64,000 nucleotides of DNA from Bergeyella cardium (GTDB lineage Bacteria; Bacteroidota; Bacteroidia; Flavobacteriales; Weeksellaceae): the NCBI RefSeq assembly GCF_003614945.1, contig NZ_QYCZ01000001.1:1010001-1074000 (forward strand). The letters are read 5' to 3'. Numbering within the stretch: position 1 is the stretch's first letter; each line of letters begins with the position of its first letter. Shown piece by piece: positions 45,376-55,897 of this stretch. The notes under the pieces were generated by a model, which saw only the letters and a list, made by a program, of their open reading frames with translations, did not search any database and was not told the origin of the DNA. The translations under genes were made by a program, and so were the position numbers.

Positions 45376-45948
45376 CTAAAATTTATAGTATTCATTATAA
45401 TAATTAAGGAAATCTCCTTTCCTAAAAATCTTGGTTCGGGATTCTAATTTGTCTATATTTTTAATGACTTTATCATAGTCTTCATCTACATTATAATAGA
45501 AATCCTCAGTATAGAGATTATGGAAATGTATAGGGTTTCCGTAGTATTTCTTACCGTCTATTTCGGTTTTTGGGAGTGCTGCAAGGAGGGAGTCTCTATC
45601 CACTCCATAGCCATAGTACTGCCGATTGATATAATAATCCGATTGGGAAATATTCAGTAGCCCACGAACTTTTTCCACTTGGAAGGTGGAGTCATAGAGG
45701 GGTTTCTTATCTTGGTCAAATACCTCCACTCTGTTTTTCCCTCTTCTGAGGTCTATTTTCAAGGACTGCCCCCCTGCAATAATCCTCTCCTCACCTCCAT
45801 TAATCTTAAAATAATAGGTATTGGTCGTAGGATTATCTACCACATACTCATTTTTCTTGGCTAAGAACAAAAAATATATCCCAAACGCTACCATTAGAGC
45901 AAGCACTGAGATAATAAAACCCGAAACCGATGGATTCTTTTTAAGCAT
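45376..45948 (-). CDS. hypothetical single-pass membrane protein
   Basis: 190 aa from the ATG at 45948. A transmembrane helix near the N-terminus (SGFIISVLALMVAFGIYFLF) anchors a periplasmic part with a small beta-rich domain (TYYFKINGGEERIIAGGQ) and an aromatic C-terminal half (YYINRQYYGYGVDRD). No family recognised. The frame is open to 46011, but the promoter box at 45965-45972 lies inside that extension, so 45948 is the start. First gene of the unit with ubiE and porT. Confidence 0.75.
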   Translation of the reverse strand: MLKKNPSVSGFIISVLALMVAFGIYFLFLAKKNEYVVDNPTTNTYYFKINGGEERIIAGGQSLKIDLRRGKNRVEVFDQDKKPLYDSTFQVEKVRGLLNISQSDYYINRQYYGYGVDRDSLLAALPKTEIDGKKYYGNPIHFHNLYTEDFYYNVDEDYDKVIKNIDKLESRTKIFRKGDFLNYYNEYYKF

Positions 45949-45964
45949 CAAGAAAATCTTTCGG

Positions 45965-45972
45965 CAAATGTA
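45965..45972 (-). promoter_or_regulatory. -7 box of the membrane protein-ubiE-porT operon
   Basis: TACATTTG on the minus strand, 16 bases before the ATG at 45948. Confidence 0.6.
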
Positions 45973-46025
45973 AGAATTATATTTACAATTTGCTTTATCC
46001 TCTTGTACCAAGAGACTTTTTTAAT

Positions 46026-46060
46026 AAAAAACCACAGTAGAAATTCAGCTACTGTGGTTT
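46026..46060 (-). terminator. terminator of the Nif3/zinc-ribbon-family operon
   Basis: AAACCACAGTAG pairs with CTACTGTGGTTT (46029-46040 with 46049-46060), then a minus-strand run of T. Confidence 0.88.
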
Positions 46061-46071
46061 AAAAATTAATC

Positions 46072-46854
46072 TTATGAAAATTGTATTATATCCTTCATCT
46101 TCTCATTTTCTTCTGCTACAAGCTGGTCATCTACCAGTATTTTTCCAGAATGCTCATCTATAATAATTTTTTTCCTTTGAGCGATTTCCATCTGCCTTTG
46201 TGGAGGTATCATAAAGAACGAACCTTTTGGCGCTCCTCTTTCTATACCTACTACTGCGAGACCATTTTTTGAATTATTACGAATTCTATTATAGGAAGCG
46301 AGCAATCTCTCATCGATTTTCTTAGAGAAATCTTTGGACTTTTCTACTAAATACTCCTCTTCTTTTTGGGTTTCAGCAATTAGGTCATCGAGTTCCTCTT
46401 TCTTGAATTTCAAATGCTCTTTAGAAGCAGAGATTCTATCATCAACTTGAGCAAGAGATTCATTTTGTTGAGAGATTTTAAGGTTAAATTCTTTTATTTT
46501 TTTCTCTGCAAGCTGAATTTCCAAGTCCTGATACTCTATTTCCTTTTCCAGAGACTCAAATTCTTTATTATTCCTTACATTATCCTGCTGAGATTTATAT
46601 TTTTCAATAAGGGATTTTGATTGGTTAATCTCCTCATTTTTCCCTTTCACACTATCTTTAAGGTGTTTTATATCTTTTCGGAATTTATCGGCTCTCTTTT
46701 CAAGCCCCTCGATTTCATTCTCTAAATCTTCTACCTCTATCGGTAGCTCTCCTCTTGTATTTCGGATTTCATCTAATCTCGAATCGATGATTTGAAGGTC
46801 ATACAATGCTCTTAGTTTCTCTTCAACTGAAATTTCGTTGCTCTTTTTCGCCAT
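46072..46854 (-). CDS. C4 zinc-ribbon family (DUF164) coiled-coil protein with lost cysteines
   Basis: 260 aa: a long coiled coil (about 25-185) and a C-terminal domain that is a zinc ribbon in most relatives. Here the two CxxC knuckles are gone: the first reads GAPKGSFFMIPPQRQ and the second IDEHSGKILVD, so no cysteine is left. The IPPQRQ and KILVD framework is kept, so the fold may be kept without zinc. Its usual partner, the Nif3-family gene, is 3 bases upstream. Function unknown. Confidence 0.85.
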   Translation of the reverse strand: MAKKSNEISVEEKLRALYDLQIIDSRLDEIRNTRGELPIEVEDLENEIEGLEKRADKFRKDIKHLKDSVKGKNEEINQSKSLIEKYKSQQDNVRNNKEFESLEKEIEYQDLEIQLAEKKIKEFNLKISQQNESLAQVDDRISASKEHLKFKKEELDDLIAETQKEEEYLVEKSKDFSKKIDERLLASYNRIRNNSKNGLAVVGIERGAPKGSFFMIPPQRQMEIAQRKKIIIDEHSGKILVDDQLVAEENEKMKDIIQFS

Positions 46855-46857
46855 AAT

Positions 46858-47955
46858 TTATAGAAAATAATTTACAGGGTTTGTATTCAAATTGGATTTT
46901 AAGACGGCAAATGTAGGAAATTTTTCCAATAAAATCTCAAAGATTTGTTGTACTACAAACTGTTCGGATTCGAAATGCCCAATATCACACAGTAGAACCT
47001 CCCCTTCAGCTTGAAAAAAATCGTGATATTTATAGTCGCCCGTGAGGTAGGCATCACAGTTTTTTGCTTTTGCAGCTACTATTCCTGAAGTTCCGCTCCC
47101 TCCGAGCACTCCTACTCTTTTTATTTTCTTTTTGGTGAAGTTCGAGTGGCGAATCACCTTTAAACCCAACTTCTCTTTTACCATTTTCAGAAAGTCGATT
47201 TCCTCCATTTCCTGTACTAAATCACCATATTTTCCTAAGCCAGAGTACGGGTTTTCATTATCTATTGAGATGATTTGATGCGCTACTTCCTCATAAGGAT
47301 GCGCACTGTACATCGCTCTAAGGATTTTACTCATTTTATACTCCTCAAAGATGCAGGAGATAAGTTTCTCCTCCACATATTCCCTCTCGTTTTGCTTGCC
47401 GAGGAAAGGATTTGCCCCTTCCTTTGGGCGGAAACTCCCCTGCCCTTCCACTGAGAAACTACAATCATCATAGAAGCCAATCTCCCCTGCTCCAGCTTGT
47501 AAAATAGCATCTCTCACCGCTTCTGAATGCGTTTTGGGAACATAGACTTCCAGTTTTTTTAATGATGAAAATTTTGGCATCAATATCTTCTGATGATGAA
47601 GCCCAAGTGCATTGCAAATCGCATAATTCACTCCAAAATAATCGTTATCAAATGCCGTATGAATCGCATAGATTGCAATTTTGTTTTCAATCGCTTTCAA
47701 AACGGCTTTTTCTACATAATTTTTTGCTGTGATGGATTTCATCCCCGAGAAAATAATCGGATGAAAGGCAATGATAAGGTTCAGATTTCTCTCGATAGCT
47801 TCATCTACCACTGTTTCCAAAGCATCGTGGCAAACGAGCATTCCACTGATTTCCCTCTCTGGATTACCGCAGAGCAGTCCTACATTATCAAAATGCTCTG
47901 CCGTTCTAATCTTAAAAATCTCATCAAGTCTGTGGGTAATTTCTCTTAAAATCAT
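46858..47955 (-). CDS. Nif3-like dinuclear metal-centre protein (DUF34)
   Basis: 365-aa protein of the Nif3/YbgI/YqfO family, some of which act as GTP cyclohydrolase-like enzymes or metal chaperones; exact role unknown. The first half has the metal-site motif IIAFHPIIFSG and IYAIHTAFDN, the second half GDIGHFESEQFVV-like ligands (CDIGHFESEQFV). A YqfO-type insert of about 100 residues lies between (about 130-235). Operon with the DUF164 gene. Confidence 0.9.
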   Translation of the reverse strand: MILREITHRLDEIFKIRTAEHFDNVGLLCGNPEREISGMLVCHDALETVVDEAIERNLNLIIAFHPIIFSGMKSITAKNYVEKAVLKAIENKIAIYAIHTAFDNDYFGVNYAICNALGLHHQKILMPKFSSLKKLEVYVPKTHSEAVRDAILQAGAGEIGFYDDCSFSVEGQGSFRPKEGANPFLGKQNEREYVEEKLISCIFEEYKMSKILRAMYSAHPYEEVAHQIISIDNENPYSGLGKYGDLVQEMEEIDFLKMVKEKLGLKVIRHSNFTKKKIKRVGVLGGSGTSGIVAAKAKNCDAYLTGDYKYHDFFQAEGEVLLCDIGHFESEQFVVQQIFEILLEKFPTFAVLKSNLNTNPVNYFL

Positions 47956-47971
47956 ATTTAAAAGGTTTCAG

Positions 47972-47979
47972 CAAATATA
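47972..47979 (-). promoter_or_regulatory. -7 box of the Nif3-family operon
   Basis: TATATTTG on the minus strand, 16 bases before the ATG at 47955. Confidence 0.6.
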
Positions 47980-48137
47980 AATATTTAGGTATAAAAGAAA
48001 ACGGAATACCTTAGCAACACCAAATATAATTTGGTAATAGATTTATAAATAAGCTACACTATATATTAGAGACAAGTAGATAATCAGACTTTTAAAAGAA
48101 ATACGCCTATTCTCTAAAATATTCGGAAAATTATAAC

Positions 48138-48145
48138 TACATTTG
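48138..48145 (+). promoter_or_regulatory. -7 box of the icd-rpe promoter
   Basis: TACATTTG, 49 bases before the ATG at 48195. The leader is longer than at most promoters here. Confidence 0.5.
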
Positions 48146-48191
48146 TAAGCGTTCAACGAAAATGAAAAATAAATAATTAATAAAACAATAA

Positions 48192-50414
<2,223 letters not shown>

Positions 50415-50416
50415 AG

Positions 50417-51067
50417 ATGAAAACAAGACTCATAGCACCATCACTCCTCTCCGCAGACTTTGGAAACTTACAGAGAGATATAGAGATGCTCAACCGCTCG
50501 GCTGCCGACTGGCTACACATAGATGTTATGGATGGGCGGTTTGTACCGAATATCTCCTTCGGATTTCCTGTGATGAAAACCGTGAAAGAGCACAGTCAGA
50601 AGTTCATAGATGTACATTTAATGATTGTAGAGCCCGAGAAATATGTAGAAGAGTTCATTAATAGTGGTGCCGATTTGGTTTCTGTGCATTACGAGGCTTG
50701 TACCCACCTGCACAGAACGGTGCATCTCATCAAGAGCAAGGGTGCAAAAGCGGGTGTGGTTCTCAACCCCTCTACTCCCATTAGCTTTTTGGAGGATATT
50801 ATTACCGATGCCGATTTAATCCTTCTAATGAGTGTAAATCCTGGGTTTGGAGGGCAGAAATTCATTGAGAATACTTATAAAAAGATCGGTCAGCTCCGAG
50901 ATTTAATCGCCAAGACTCATTCTCAAGCCCTGATAGAGGTAGATGGTGGGGTAAATATGGAGAATGCAGGCAAGCTCTTCGATGCAGGAGCCGATGTTTT
51001 GGTGGCGGGCAATGCCGTCTTCTCGTCTGAAAGTCCAGAAGAGACCATCAAGCACCTCAAAGCCTAA
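50417..51067 (+). CDS. rpe: ribulose-phosphate 3-epimerase
   Basis: 216-aa TIM-barrel enzyme of the pentose phosphate pathway, ribulose-5-P to xylulose-5-P. Signatures: APSLLSADFGNL, WLHIDVMDGRFVPNISFG (His and Asp metal ligands), VDVHLM-like (FIDVHLMIVEP), MSVNPGFGGQKF and EVDGGVNMENA. Co-transcribed with icd, with a strong terminator after it. Confidence 0.97.
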   Translation: MKTRLIAPSLLSADFGNLQRDIEMLNRSAADWLHIDVMDGRFVPNISFGFPVMKTVKEHSQKFIDVHLMIVEPEKYVEEFINSGADLVSVHYEACTHLHRTVHLIKSKGAKAGVVLNPSTPISFLEDIITDADLILLMSVNPGFGGQKFIENTYKKIGQLRDLIAKTHSQALIEVDGGVNMENAGKLFDAGADVLVAGNAVFSSESPEETIKHLKA

Positions 51068-51127
51068 TAGAATAGGAATTTAATCTGTCTTAAATCCTAT
51101 TATAGAGATAAAAAATAAATTCTCTAT

Positions 51128-51166
51128 CATCCGCTGAGCAATATTGCCCAGCGGATGTATTTTTTA
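51128..51166 (+). terminator. terminator of icd-rpe
   Basis: CATCCGCTG-A-GC, loop, GC-C-CAGCGGATG (51128-51157), then TATTTTTT. Confidence 0.88.
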
Positions 51167-51344
51167 CCCCTCTCCTATTCTACTATAGGAGCATTTTTTT
51201 TACATATAATCACCAAAATAAAATATCCAAAATTATTAAAAAGTATTTTAAAAGGTTTTGATTCTCATTTAATTTGTTTAGTTTTTGATTTGAGAGAGTA
51301 ATATCAAAGAGGTGAAATATATAGAAGTAATAGTAGATAAAAAG

Positions 51345-51434
51345 ATTATAAAATTACAAAGGTAGCCTTTCAGCTACCTTAAACCTTTATTTCAAGGGGG
51401 GCACAGTGGGAGGCATTACCCTGTCCCTCTGTGC
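51345..51434 (-). ncRNA. candidate small RNA with own promoter and terminator
   Basis: A consensus promoter on the minus strand (51437-51466) would start RNA near 51431-51434. The RNA begins with a hairpin (GCACAG with CTGTGC and inner GGGA/TCCC, 51401-51434), then a C-rich single-stranded stretch (about 51382-51400), then an 8-bp hairpin AAGGTAGC/GCTACCTT (51359-51380) with a moderately T-rich tail. About 85-90 nt. The longest frame inside is nine codons. Not assigned to a known RNA family. It is the only recognised content of the 660-base gap apart from the flanking terminator and promoter; 51467-51703 shows nothing. Confidence 0.5.
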
Positions 51435-51436
51435 TG

Positions 51437-51466
51437 CAAAGATATATAAACTTTTTTAATACCCAA
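51437..51466 (-). promoter_or_regulatory. promoter of the candidate small RNA
   Basis: On the minus strand: TTG (51464-51466), 19 bases, TATCTTTG (51437-51444). No protein-coding gene follows it. Confidence 0.65.
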
Positions 51467-51703
51467 TTAAAAGTCTTTTAATTAGTAAAAAAATACAAGA
51501 TATACAAAATGAAAGAAAAGAGATGAGATAAGTTATTTTAACAGTGTAGAGAAGAGAAAGTAATTTTATTAAATAGTAATTACCTCCTATGTTACAAATT
51601 ATCCTTAATTTTTTAAAAAAAACATCAAAAAAAGGGATAAAAAAGATGAGGAATATCAGATGGAAATAAACCTTAGCATTAATAATAAGGAAGAGGAATT
51701 TAT

Positions 51704-51711
51704 TATCTTTG
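51704..51711 (+). promoter_or_regulatory. -7 box of the split 5'-nucleotidase operon
   Basis: TATCTTTG, 20 bases before the ATG at 51732. Confidence 0.6.
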
Positions 51712-51731
51712 CAAGCAAATAATTAATAATA

Positions 51732-52478
51732 ATGAAAAATAGAAAATATGTTTGGCTACTATCATTAGCGATGTTCGCTTCGTGTAAAACGCACTTGGGC
51801 ATCAGCAATATAAAGCCTTACGAGAACACAAAGATTACGGCAGAACTGACAGAAGATCAGGAAATGCTGAAAACCATTATCCCGTATAAAAAATCAATGG
51901 AAAAGCAGATGGGCGAGAAGATTTCTCACACCAGCGTAGCCCTTACTAAGGACGGGGACGACAGCAATATGGGGAAAGTCTTGGTAGATTATACTTATGA
52001 CGCCGCTGCAGAATGGGCAAAAAGCAATGGACTGCCAAGAGTAGATGCAGCGGTTATCAATATCGGGGGGATAAGGACGACCTTCGCACCAGGAGATATT
52101 CTACTGAAGCATATCTACGAAGTAATGCCTTTTGAGAACGAAATAGTTGTAATTGCAATGAAAGGCTCCGACCTGCAAGGGCTCTTTGATTATTATCTCA
52201 AAACTCAGGTAAACAACCCAGTATCTCGCCTTACAATAGAGACTAAGCAAGGGAAAATTACTAAAGCATTAATCAACGGCGAAGTACCTATAGCTGATAA
52301 GACTTATTATATTGCAACCACTGACTACCTCGCTCTCGGGGGCGACCGTATGTGGTACTTTGGCAAAGGCAAGATGATTCCCACAGGGCTAAAACTCCGA
52401 GAAGTCTTTATAGAAAGCTTTAGAAAAAACCCAGAAGTAAGCGTACCCACAGATGTAAGACTCAGATTTAATAAATAA
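51732..52478 (+). CDS. 5'-nucleotidase C-terminal domain protein (lipoprotein)
   Basis: 248 aa. A lipoprotein signal (LSLAMFASC, Cys19) leads into the substrate-binding domain of UshA-type 5'-nucleotidases. Family blocks: ADAAVINIGGIRTTFAPGDI-like (VDAAVINIGGIRTTFAPGDI), EVMPFENEIVVIAMKGSDL and TDYLALGGDRMWYF. The catalytic metallophosphatase half is the next gene, 4 bases downstream, so the enzyme is made as two chains, in reversed gene order compared with the fused protein. Confidence 0.9.
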   Translation: MKNRKYVWLLSLAMFASCKTHLGISNIKPYENTKITAELTEDQEMLKTIIPYKKSMEKQMGEKISHTSVALTKDGDDSNMGKVLVDYTYDAAAEWAKSNGLPRVDAAVINIGGIRTTFAPGDILLKHIYEVMPFENEIVVIAMKGSDLQGLFDYYLKTQVNNPVSRLTIETKQGKITKALINGEVPIADKTYYIATTDYLALGGDRMWYFGKGKMIPTGLKLREVFIESFRKNPEVSVPTDVRLRFNK

Positions 52479-52482
52479 AAAA

Positions 52483-53433
52483 ATGAACCGTAAGCAATTT
52501 ATAAAAACAGCCATAGGAGGAGGGATAAGCCTTTCCCTCGCTCCGAATTTGATATTTGCAAAAGACAGCGTTGCCCTTAAAAAAAACGGGCTAAAGAAGC
52601 TGACAATACTCCACACCAACGACCAGCACAGCCGTATAGAGCCCTTTGACTCGTCTTATACCAAAAACCCTAATCAGGGCGGCTTTGCGAGGAGAGCGTC
52701 ATTGATAAAGAACATACGAGAGCAGGAAAAAAATGTATTACTACTCGACTGCGGAGATATTTTCCAAGGCACACCTTATTTTAATATGTTTGGTGGAGAG
52801 CTGGAATTTAAACTGATGAGTATGATGGGATATGATGCCGCTACTATGGGGAATCACGACTTTGATAACGGTCTTGAAGGTTTCCTTAAAGCCCTTCCAA
52901 ATGCGAAATTCCCTTTCGTTACCTCAAATTATGATTTCAAAAATACCATCCTCGATGGGAAGACATTAGACTACAAAATCTTTAATAAAGATGGGATAAA
53001 AGTAGGAATCTTCGGACTGGGAGTAGAGCTCGCTGGCTTAGTAGGTAAAAAACAATATGGAGAAACAGTGTATAATGACCCTGTGGATGTAGCTCAGCAC
53101 TATGCCGACTTCCTAAAAAAGGATAAGAAATGTGATATGGTGATCTGCCTGTCTCATATCGGCTACCAATACCCAGAGCGAAAAGACAAAATCTGCGATA
53201 CCCTCCTCGCTACTAAAACCGATAATATAGACTTAATTCTCGGTGGGCATACCCATACCTTCCTCCCCGAGCCTCAGAAATATACTAACAGAGCAGGGAA
53301 ATCCGTTCTTGTAAATCAAGTAGGCTGGGCAGGTCTCCTTCTCGGCAGAATAGAATTTTTCTTTGACAAGGATAAGAATGTACAACACATCGCGTGGAAT
53401 ACCCACATTATAGATGACAAGATAAAAGTATAA
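52483..53433 (+). CDS. metallophosphatase, N-terminal half of a split 5'-nucleotidase
   Basis: 316-aa calcineurin-like phosphoesterase that would hydrolyse nucleotides in the periplasm. Dinuclear metal motifs: ILHTNDQHSRIEP, DCGDIFQGTP, MGNHDFDNG, CLSHIGYQYP and LGGHTHTF. The N-terminus NRKQFIKTAIGGG followed by a hydrophobic stretch resembles a Tat signal with RK in place of RR. The partner domain is encoded just upstream. A strong terminator follows. Confidence 0.9.
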   Translation: MNRKQFIKTAIGGGISLSLAPNLIFAKDSVALKKNGLKKLTILHTNDQHSRIEPFDSSYTKNPNQGGFARRASLIKNIREQEKNVLLLDCGDIFQGTPYFNMFGGELEFKLMSMMGYDAATMGNHDFDNGLEGFLKALPNAKFPFVTSNYDFKNTILDGKTLDYKIFNKDGIKVGIFGLGVELAGLVGKKQYGETVYNDPVDVAQHYADFLKKDKKCDMVICLSHIGYQYPERKDKICDTLLATKTDNIDLILGGHTHTFLPEPQKYTNRAGKSVLVNQVGWAGLLLGRIEFFFDKDKNVQHIAWNTHIIDDKIKV

Positions 53434-53453
53434 TCATCTAAAACGAGAAATCA

Positions 53454-53496
53454 ATAAGATGTATAAAAAGTACAGATTATACATCTTATTTTTTAT
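53454..53496 (+). terminator. terminator of the split 5'-nucleotidase operon
   Basis: ATAAGATGTATA pairs with TATACATCTTAT (53454-53465 with 53478-53489), then TTTTTTATT. Confidence 0.88.
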
Positions 53497-53519
53497 TAAC
53501 GAAACAAAATATTTGTGTA

Positions 53520-55820
53520 ATGAGATTTATATACCCTTTAGTATTTGGTTTATCTGTTTCTGCACTGCAGGGGCAGGAGATTTCGTCCCCTCGCTGGTCA
53601 GATCTTTTTTCATATAACAACATCCTCCAAATTCGAGAAGATGGTGAAAGCCTACTGGCAGCATCCGAGAATGGTATCTTCCGATATACGCTCTCCTCTG
53701 GTGAGGTATCCAAATACCTTTCAAAAGCCAATGGGCTCCATAATGTGAATATTACTGCATTTGACTATAACCCTAATACTAAGACAGGTCTGGTAGGCTA
53801 CAAAGACGGGAGTATAGATGTAATTACAGAGCGTGGTGTAACCTATGTGATAGATATCCCAATGAATAATGGATATACAGGCTCCAAAAAGATTAATCAT
53901 ATCTCTATTAATGGAAATCTTGCTGCTGTATCTACCGACTATGGTATCTCTATCTTTAAGCTCGATAGGAAGGAGTTCTCCGAAACTGCCTTTCTCCCCC
54001 ACCCTGTAAAGGAAGCCATTATTAAAGACAATAAAGTATATCTCATTACCAATACAGGGATTCTTAGCCATAATATCGATTCTTCATTTGCCATAGCATC
54101 AAGCTGGGAGACTTTAAGAGCTGGGGACTTTAATAATATTGTCTCCGATGGGAATCTCATCTCTTTTTCATCATTGGATAAAGTCTATTACGGCGATGGA
54201 AATTCGTTCTCTGAAATCGCTCAGACCTTTTCGTCTGTAAAGGATATGAACATCAGTAATGGGCAGATCGTAGTAACCGACAGCAAGACAAAAGGAGGGA
54301 ATGCGCCTTCTGCTATCTATGTCTTTAATGCCAGTGGAAACCTTGTAAAAAGCAAAACCAATTATACAGAAGAATTAAACACAGGCTGGATAAAAGACAA
54401 TCATATCTACGCGGGAACTTTCCTTTCTGGGGTTTATAATGAAAGCCTGCAATCCATAAAACCCGATGGTCCTTACGCCAATAAAGCCTACAAAATGTCT
54501 TTCGTAGGAAATAAAATCTTAGTGTCAAGCGGTGGGGTATACGATTTCTATCAACAGCCTATCCTCTCCGATAGATTATTGGGCTTCTATTACTTTAATG
54601 GAACTAAGTGGGTTTATCCCTCCTTTTTCATCGATAATTACAACAATGCCAAAAAGGTTTTTAATGTCCTCGATGTCGTGATGAACCCATCTAACCCCAA
54701 AGAAATCTTCTTTGGGAGTTTTGGAAACTGGAACTATCGCTTCACCGATGGTATGTACAAAATGGAAGTAAATAGCGATGATATAGTACTTAAGAACTTC
54801 TACCCTACTTTTGAAGCAGGAAAAAAAATCACCAGCATCTCAGGTCTTACCTATGATGACAAAGGAAATCTATACGCTGTGGGAAGATACTATAATATTA
54901 CTGGAGCAGTACCTCCTGAACGAACAGAAATCTTCTTCTATAACAGAAATAATGATAATTTTTCATCTATTCTTTCTTCAAAATCAAAATCTGCTCAGAA
55001 ACCTTATTATAAAGAAGGTTTTCTCTGGATACCCACACCTCGTTCCAACTCTTTTCTAGCTTTAAACACTCAGAAATCTACAGCTATCAATGAAAATGAC
55101 ATCTTTGTTTTGGAAGGAACACAAAGCGGACTGCCAAACACTGCAGAAACGATAAGTACCGCTATGGACAAATCTGGCGACCTATGGATAGGAACATCAA
55201 AAGGGCTCAGAGTACTACGAAATGCCTCTTCGGCAATCAGCAGAAACCCAAAATTAGAATCTATCATCATTGAGGAAAAAGGTATAGGAGAAGAACTGTT
55301 CAGAGATGCAGAAATACTCCAAATAGAAGCTGACTCTGGCAATCAAAAATGGTTTTCTACCAATGGAGGAGGAGTTTTTTACCTCAATGCAAGCGGTGAA
55401 AAGACCATTCATCACTTTACCAGTAAGAACTCTCCCCTACCTAATGATATGGTAACCGATATTAAAGTAGATGAAAAGACAGGTAAAGTCTATTTCGCTA
55501 CTTCGGAGGGAATTGTGGTTTATCAAGGAGATGTGCAGCAGGTATCTGACAAGTTTGGAAATGTACTCGTATATCCTAACCCTGTGGTTTCATCTCAATA
55601 CAAAGGTAATGTGAGAATTAAGGGATTAGCAGAGAAAACCAATATCCGGATTACCGATACCGCAGGAAATTTAATCCACCAAGGTATTGCCAAAGGCGGT
55701 TATTACGAGTGGGATTTAAATTATCGTGGCAAGAGAGTAGCTTCAGGGATTTATTTTGTGCTAATGACCAATGAAGACGGCTCCGATACCGCAACTGCAA
55801 AAATCGCCATCATCAACTAG
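53520..55820 (+). CDS. porZ: type IX secretion-associated PorZ-like beta-propeller protein
   Basis: 766-aa surface protein. Signal peptide (ends LQG, then QE), two Y_Y_Y/two-component-regulator-type beta-propellers (about 25-330 and 335-660; repeats such as SGDLWIGTSKGLRVLRN and TGKVYFATSEGIVVYQG), and a C-terminal T9SS-type domain (about 675-766: VLVYPNPV, IRITDTAGNLIHQG, VASGIYFVLM). This order matches PorZ, which links sorted cargo to anionic lipopolysaccharide in Porphyromonas. The assignment rests on architecture. A near-match -7 box (AATATTTG, 53506-53513) lies just before the start. Confidence 0.8.
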   Translation: MRFIYPLVFGLSVSALQGQEISSPRWSDLFSYNNILQIREDGESLLAASENGIFRYTLSSGEVSKYLSKANGLHNVNITAFDYNPNTKTGLVGYKDGSIDVITERGVTYVIDIPMNNGYTGSKKINHISINGNLAAVSTDYGISIFKLDRKEFSETAFLPHPVKEAIIKDNKVYLITNTGILSHNIDSSFAIASSWETLRAGDFNNIVSDGNLISFSSLDKVYYGDGNSFSEIAQTFSSVKDMNISNGQIVVTDSKTKGGNAPSAIYVFNASGNLVKSKTNYTEELNTGWIKDNHIYAGTFLSGVYNESLQSIKPDGPYANKAYKMSFVGNKILVSSGGVYDFYQQPILSDRLLGFYYFNGTKWVYPSFFIDNYNNAKKVFNVLDVVMNPSNPKEIFFGSFGNWNYRFTDGMYKMEVNSDDIVLKNFYPTFEAGKKITSISGLTYDDKGNLYAVGRYYNITGAVPPERTEIFFYNRNNDNFSSILSSKSKSAQKPYYKEGFLWIPTPRSNSFLALNTQKSTAINENDIFVLEGTQSGLPNTAETISTAMDKSGDLWIGTSKGLRVLRNASSAISRNPKLESIIIEEKGIGEELFRDAEILQIEADSGNQKWFSTNGGGVFYLNASGEKTIHHFTSKNSPLPNDMVTDIKVDEKTGKVYFATSEGIVVYQGDVQQVSDKFGNVLVYPNPVVSSQYKGNVRIKGLAEKTNIRITDTAGNLIHQGIAKGGYYEWDLNYRGKRVASGIYFVLMTNEDGSDTATAKIAIIN

Positions 55821-55827
55821 CCACAGC

Positions 55828-55867
55828 TTCCAGCTGACGGACTTAGCCGTAGCACGGCAGGCACTTA
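55828..55867 (+). repeat. ACTTAGCCG...GGCAGGCACTTA element (copy 2)
   Basis: TTCCAG, 4 bases, CGGACTTAGCCG, then TAGCAC and GGCAGGCACTTA. It shares both ends with 32869-32926 but has a much shorter middle; GCCGT and ACGGC pair with each other. Confidence 0.65.
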
Positions 55868-55897
55868 GCTAATTACCAAAAGCTAATCGCTATAAGC
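55868..55897 (+). repeat. heptamer-phased repeat (locus 3)
   Basis: GCTAATT, ACCAAAA, GCTAATC, GCTATAA, GC at 7-base spacing, directly after the element above and running into the last codons of trmH. Confidence 0.55.

Noticed and set aside
45949-46011. Upstream start at 46011 for the membrane protein before ubiE
   Set aside because: The promoter box at 45965-45972 would lie inside the coding part, and the added residues are not protein-like.
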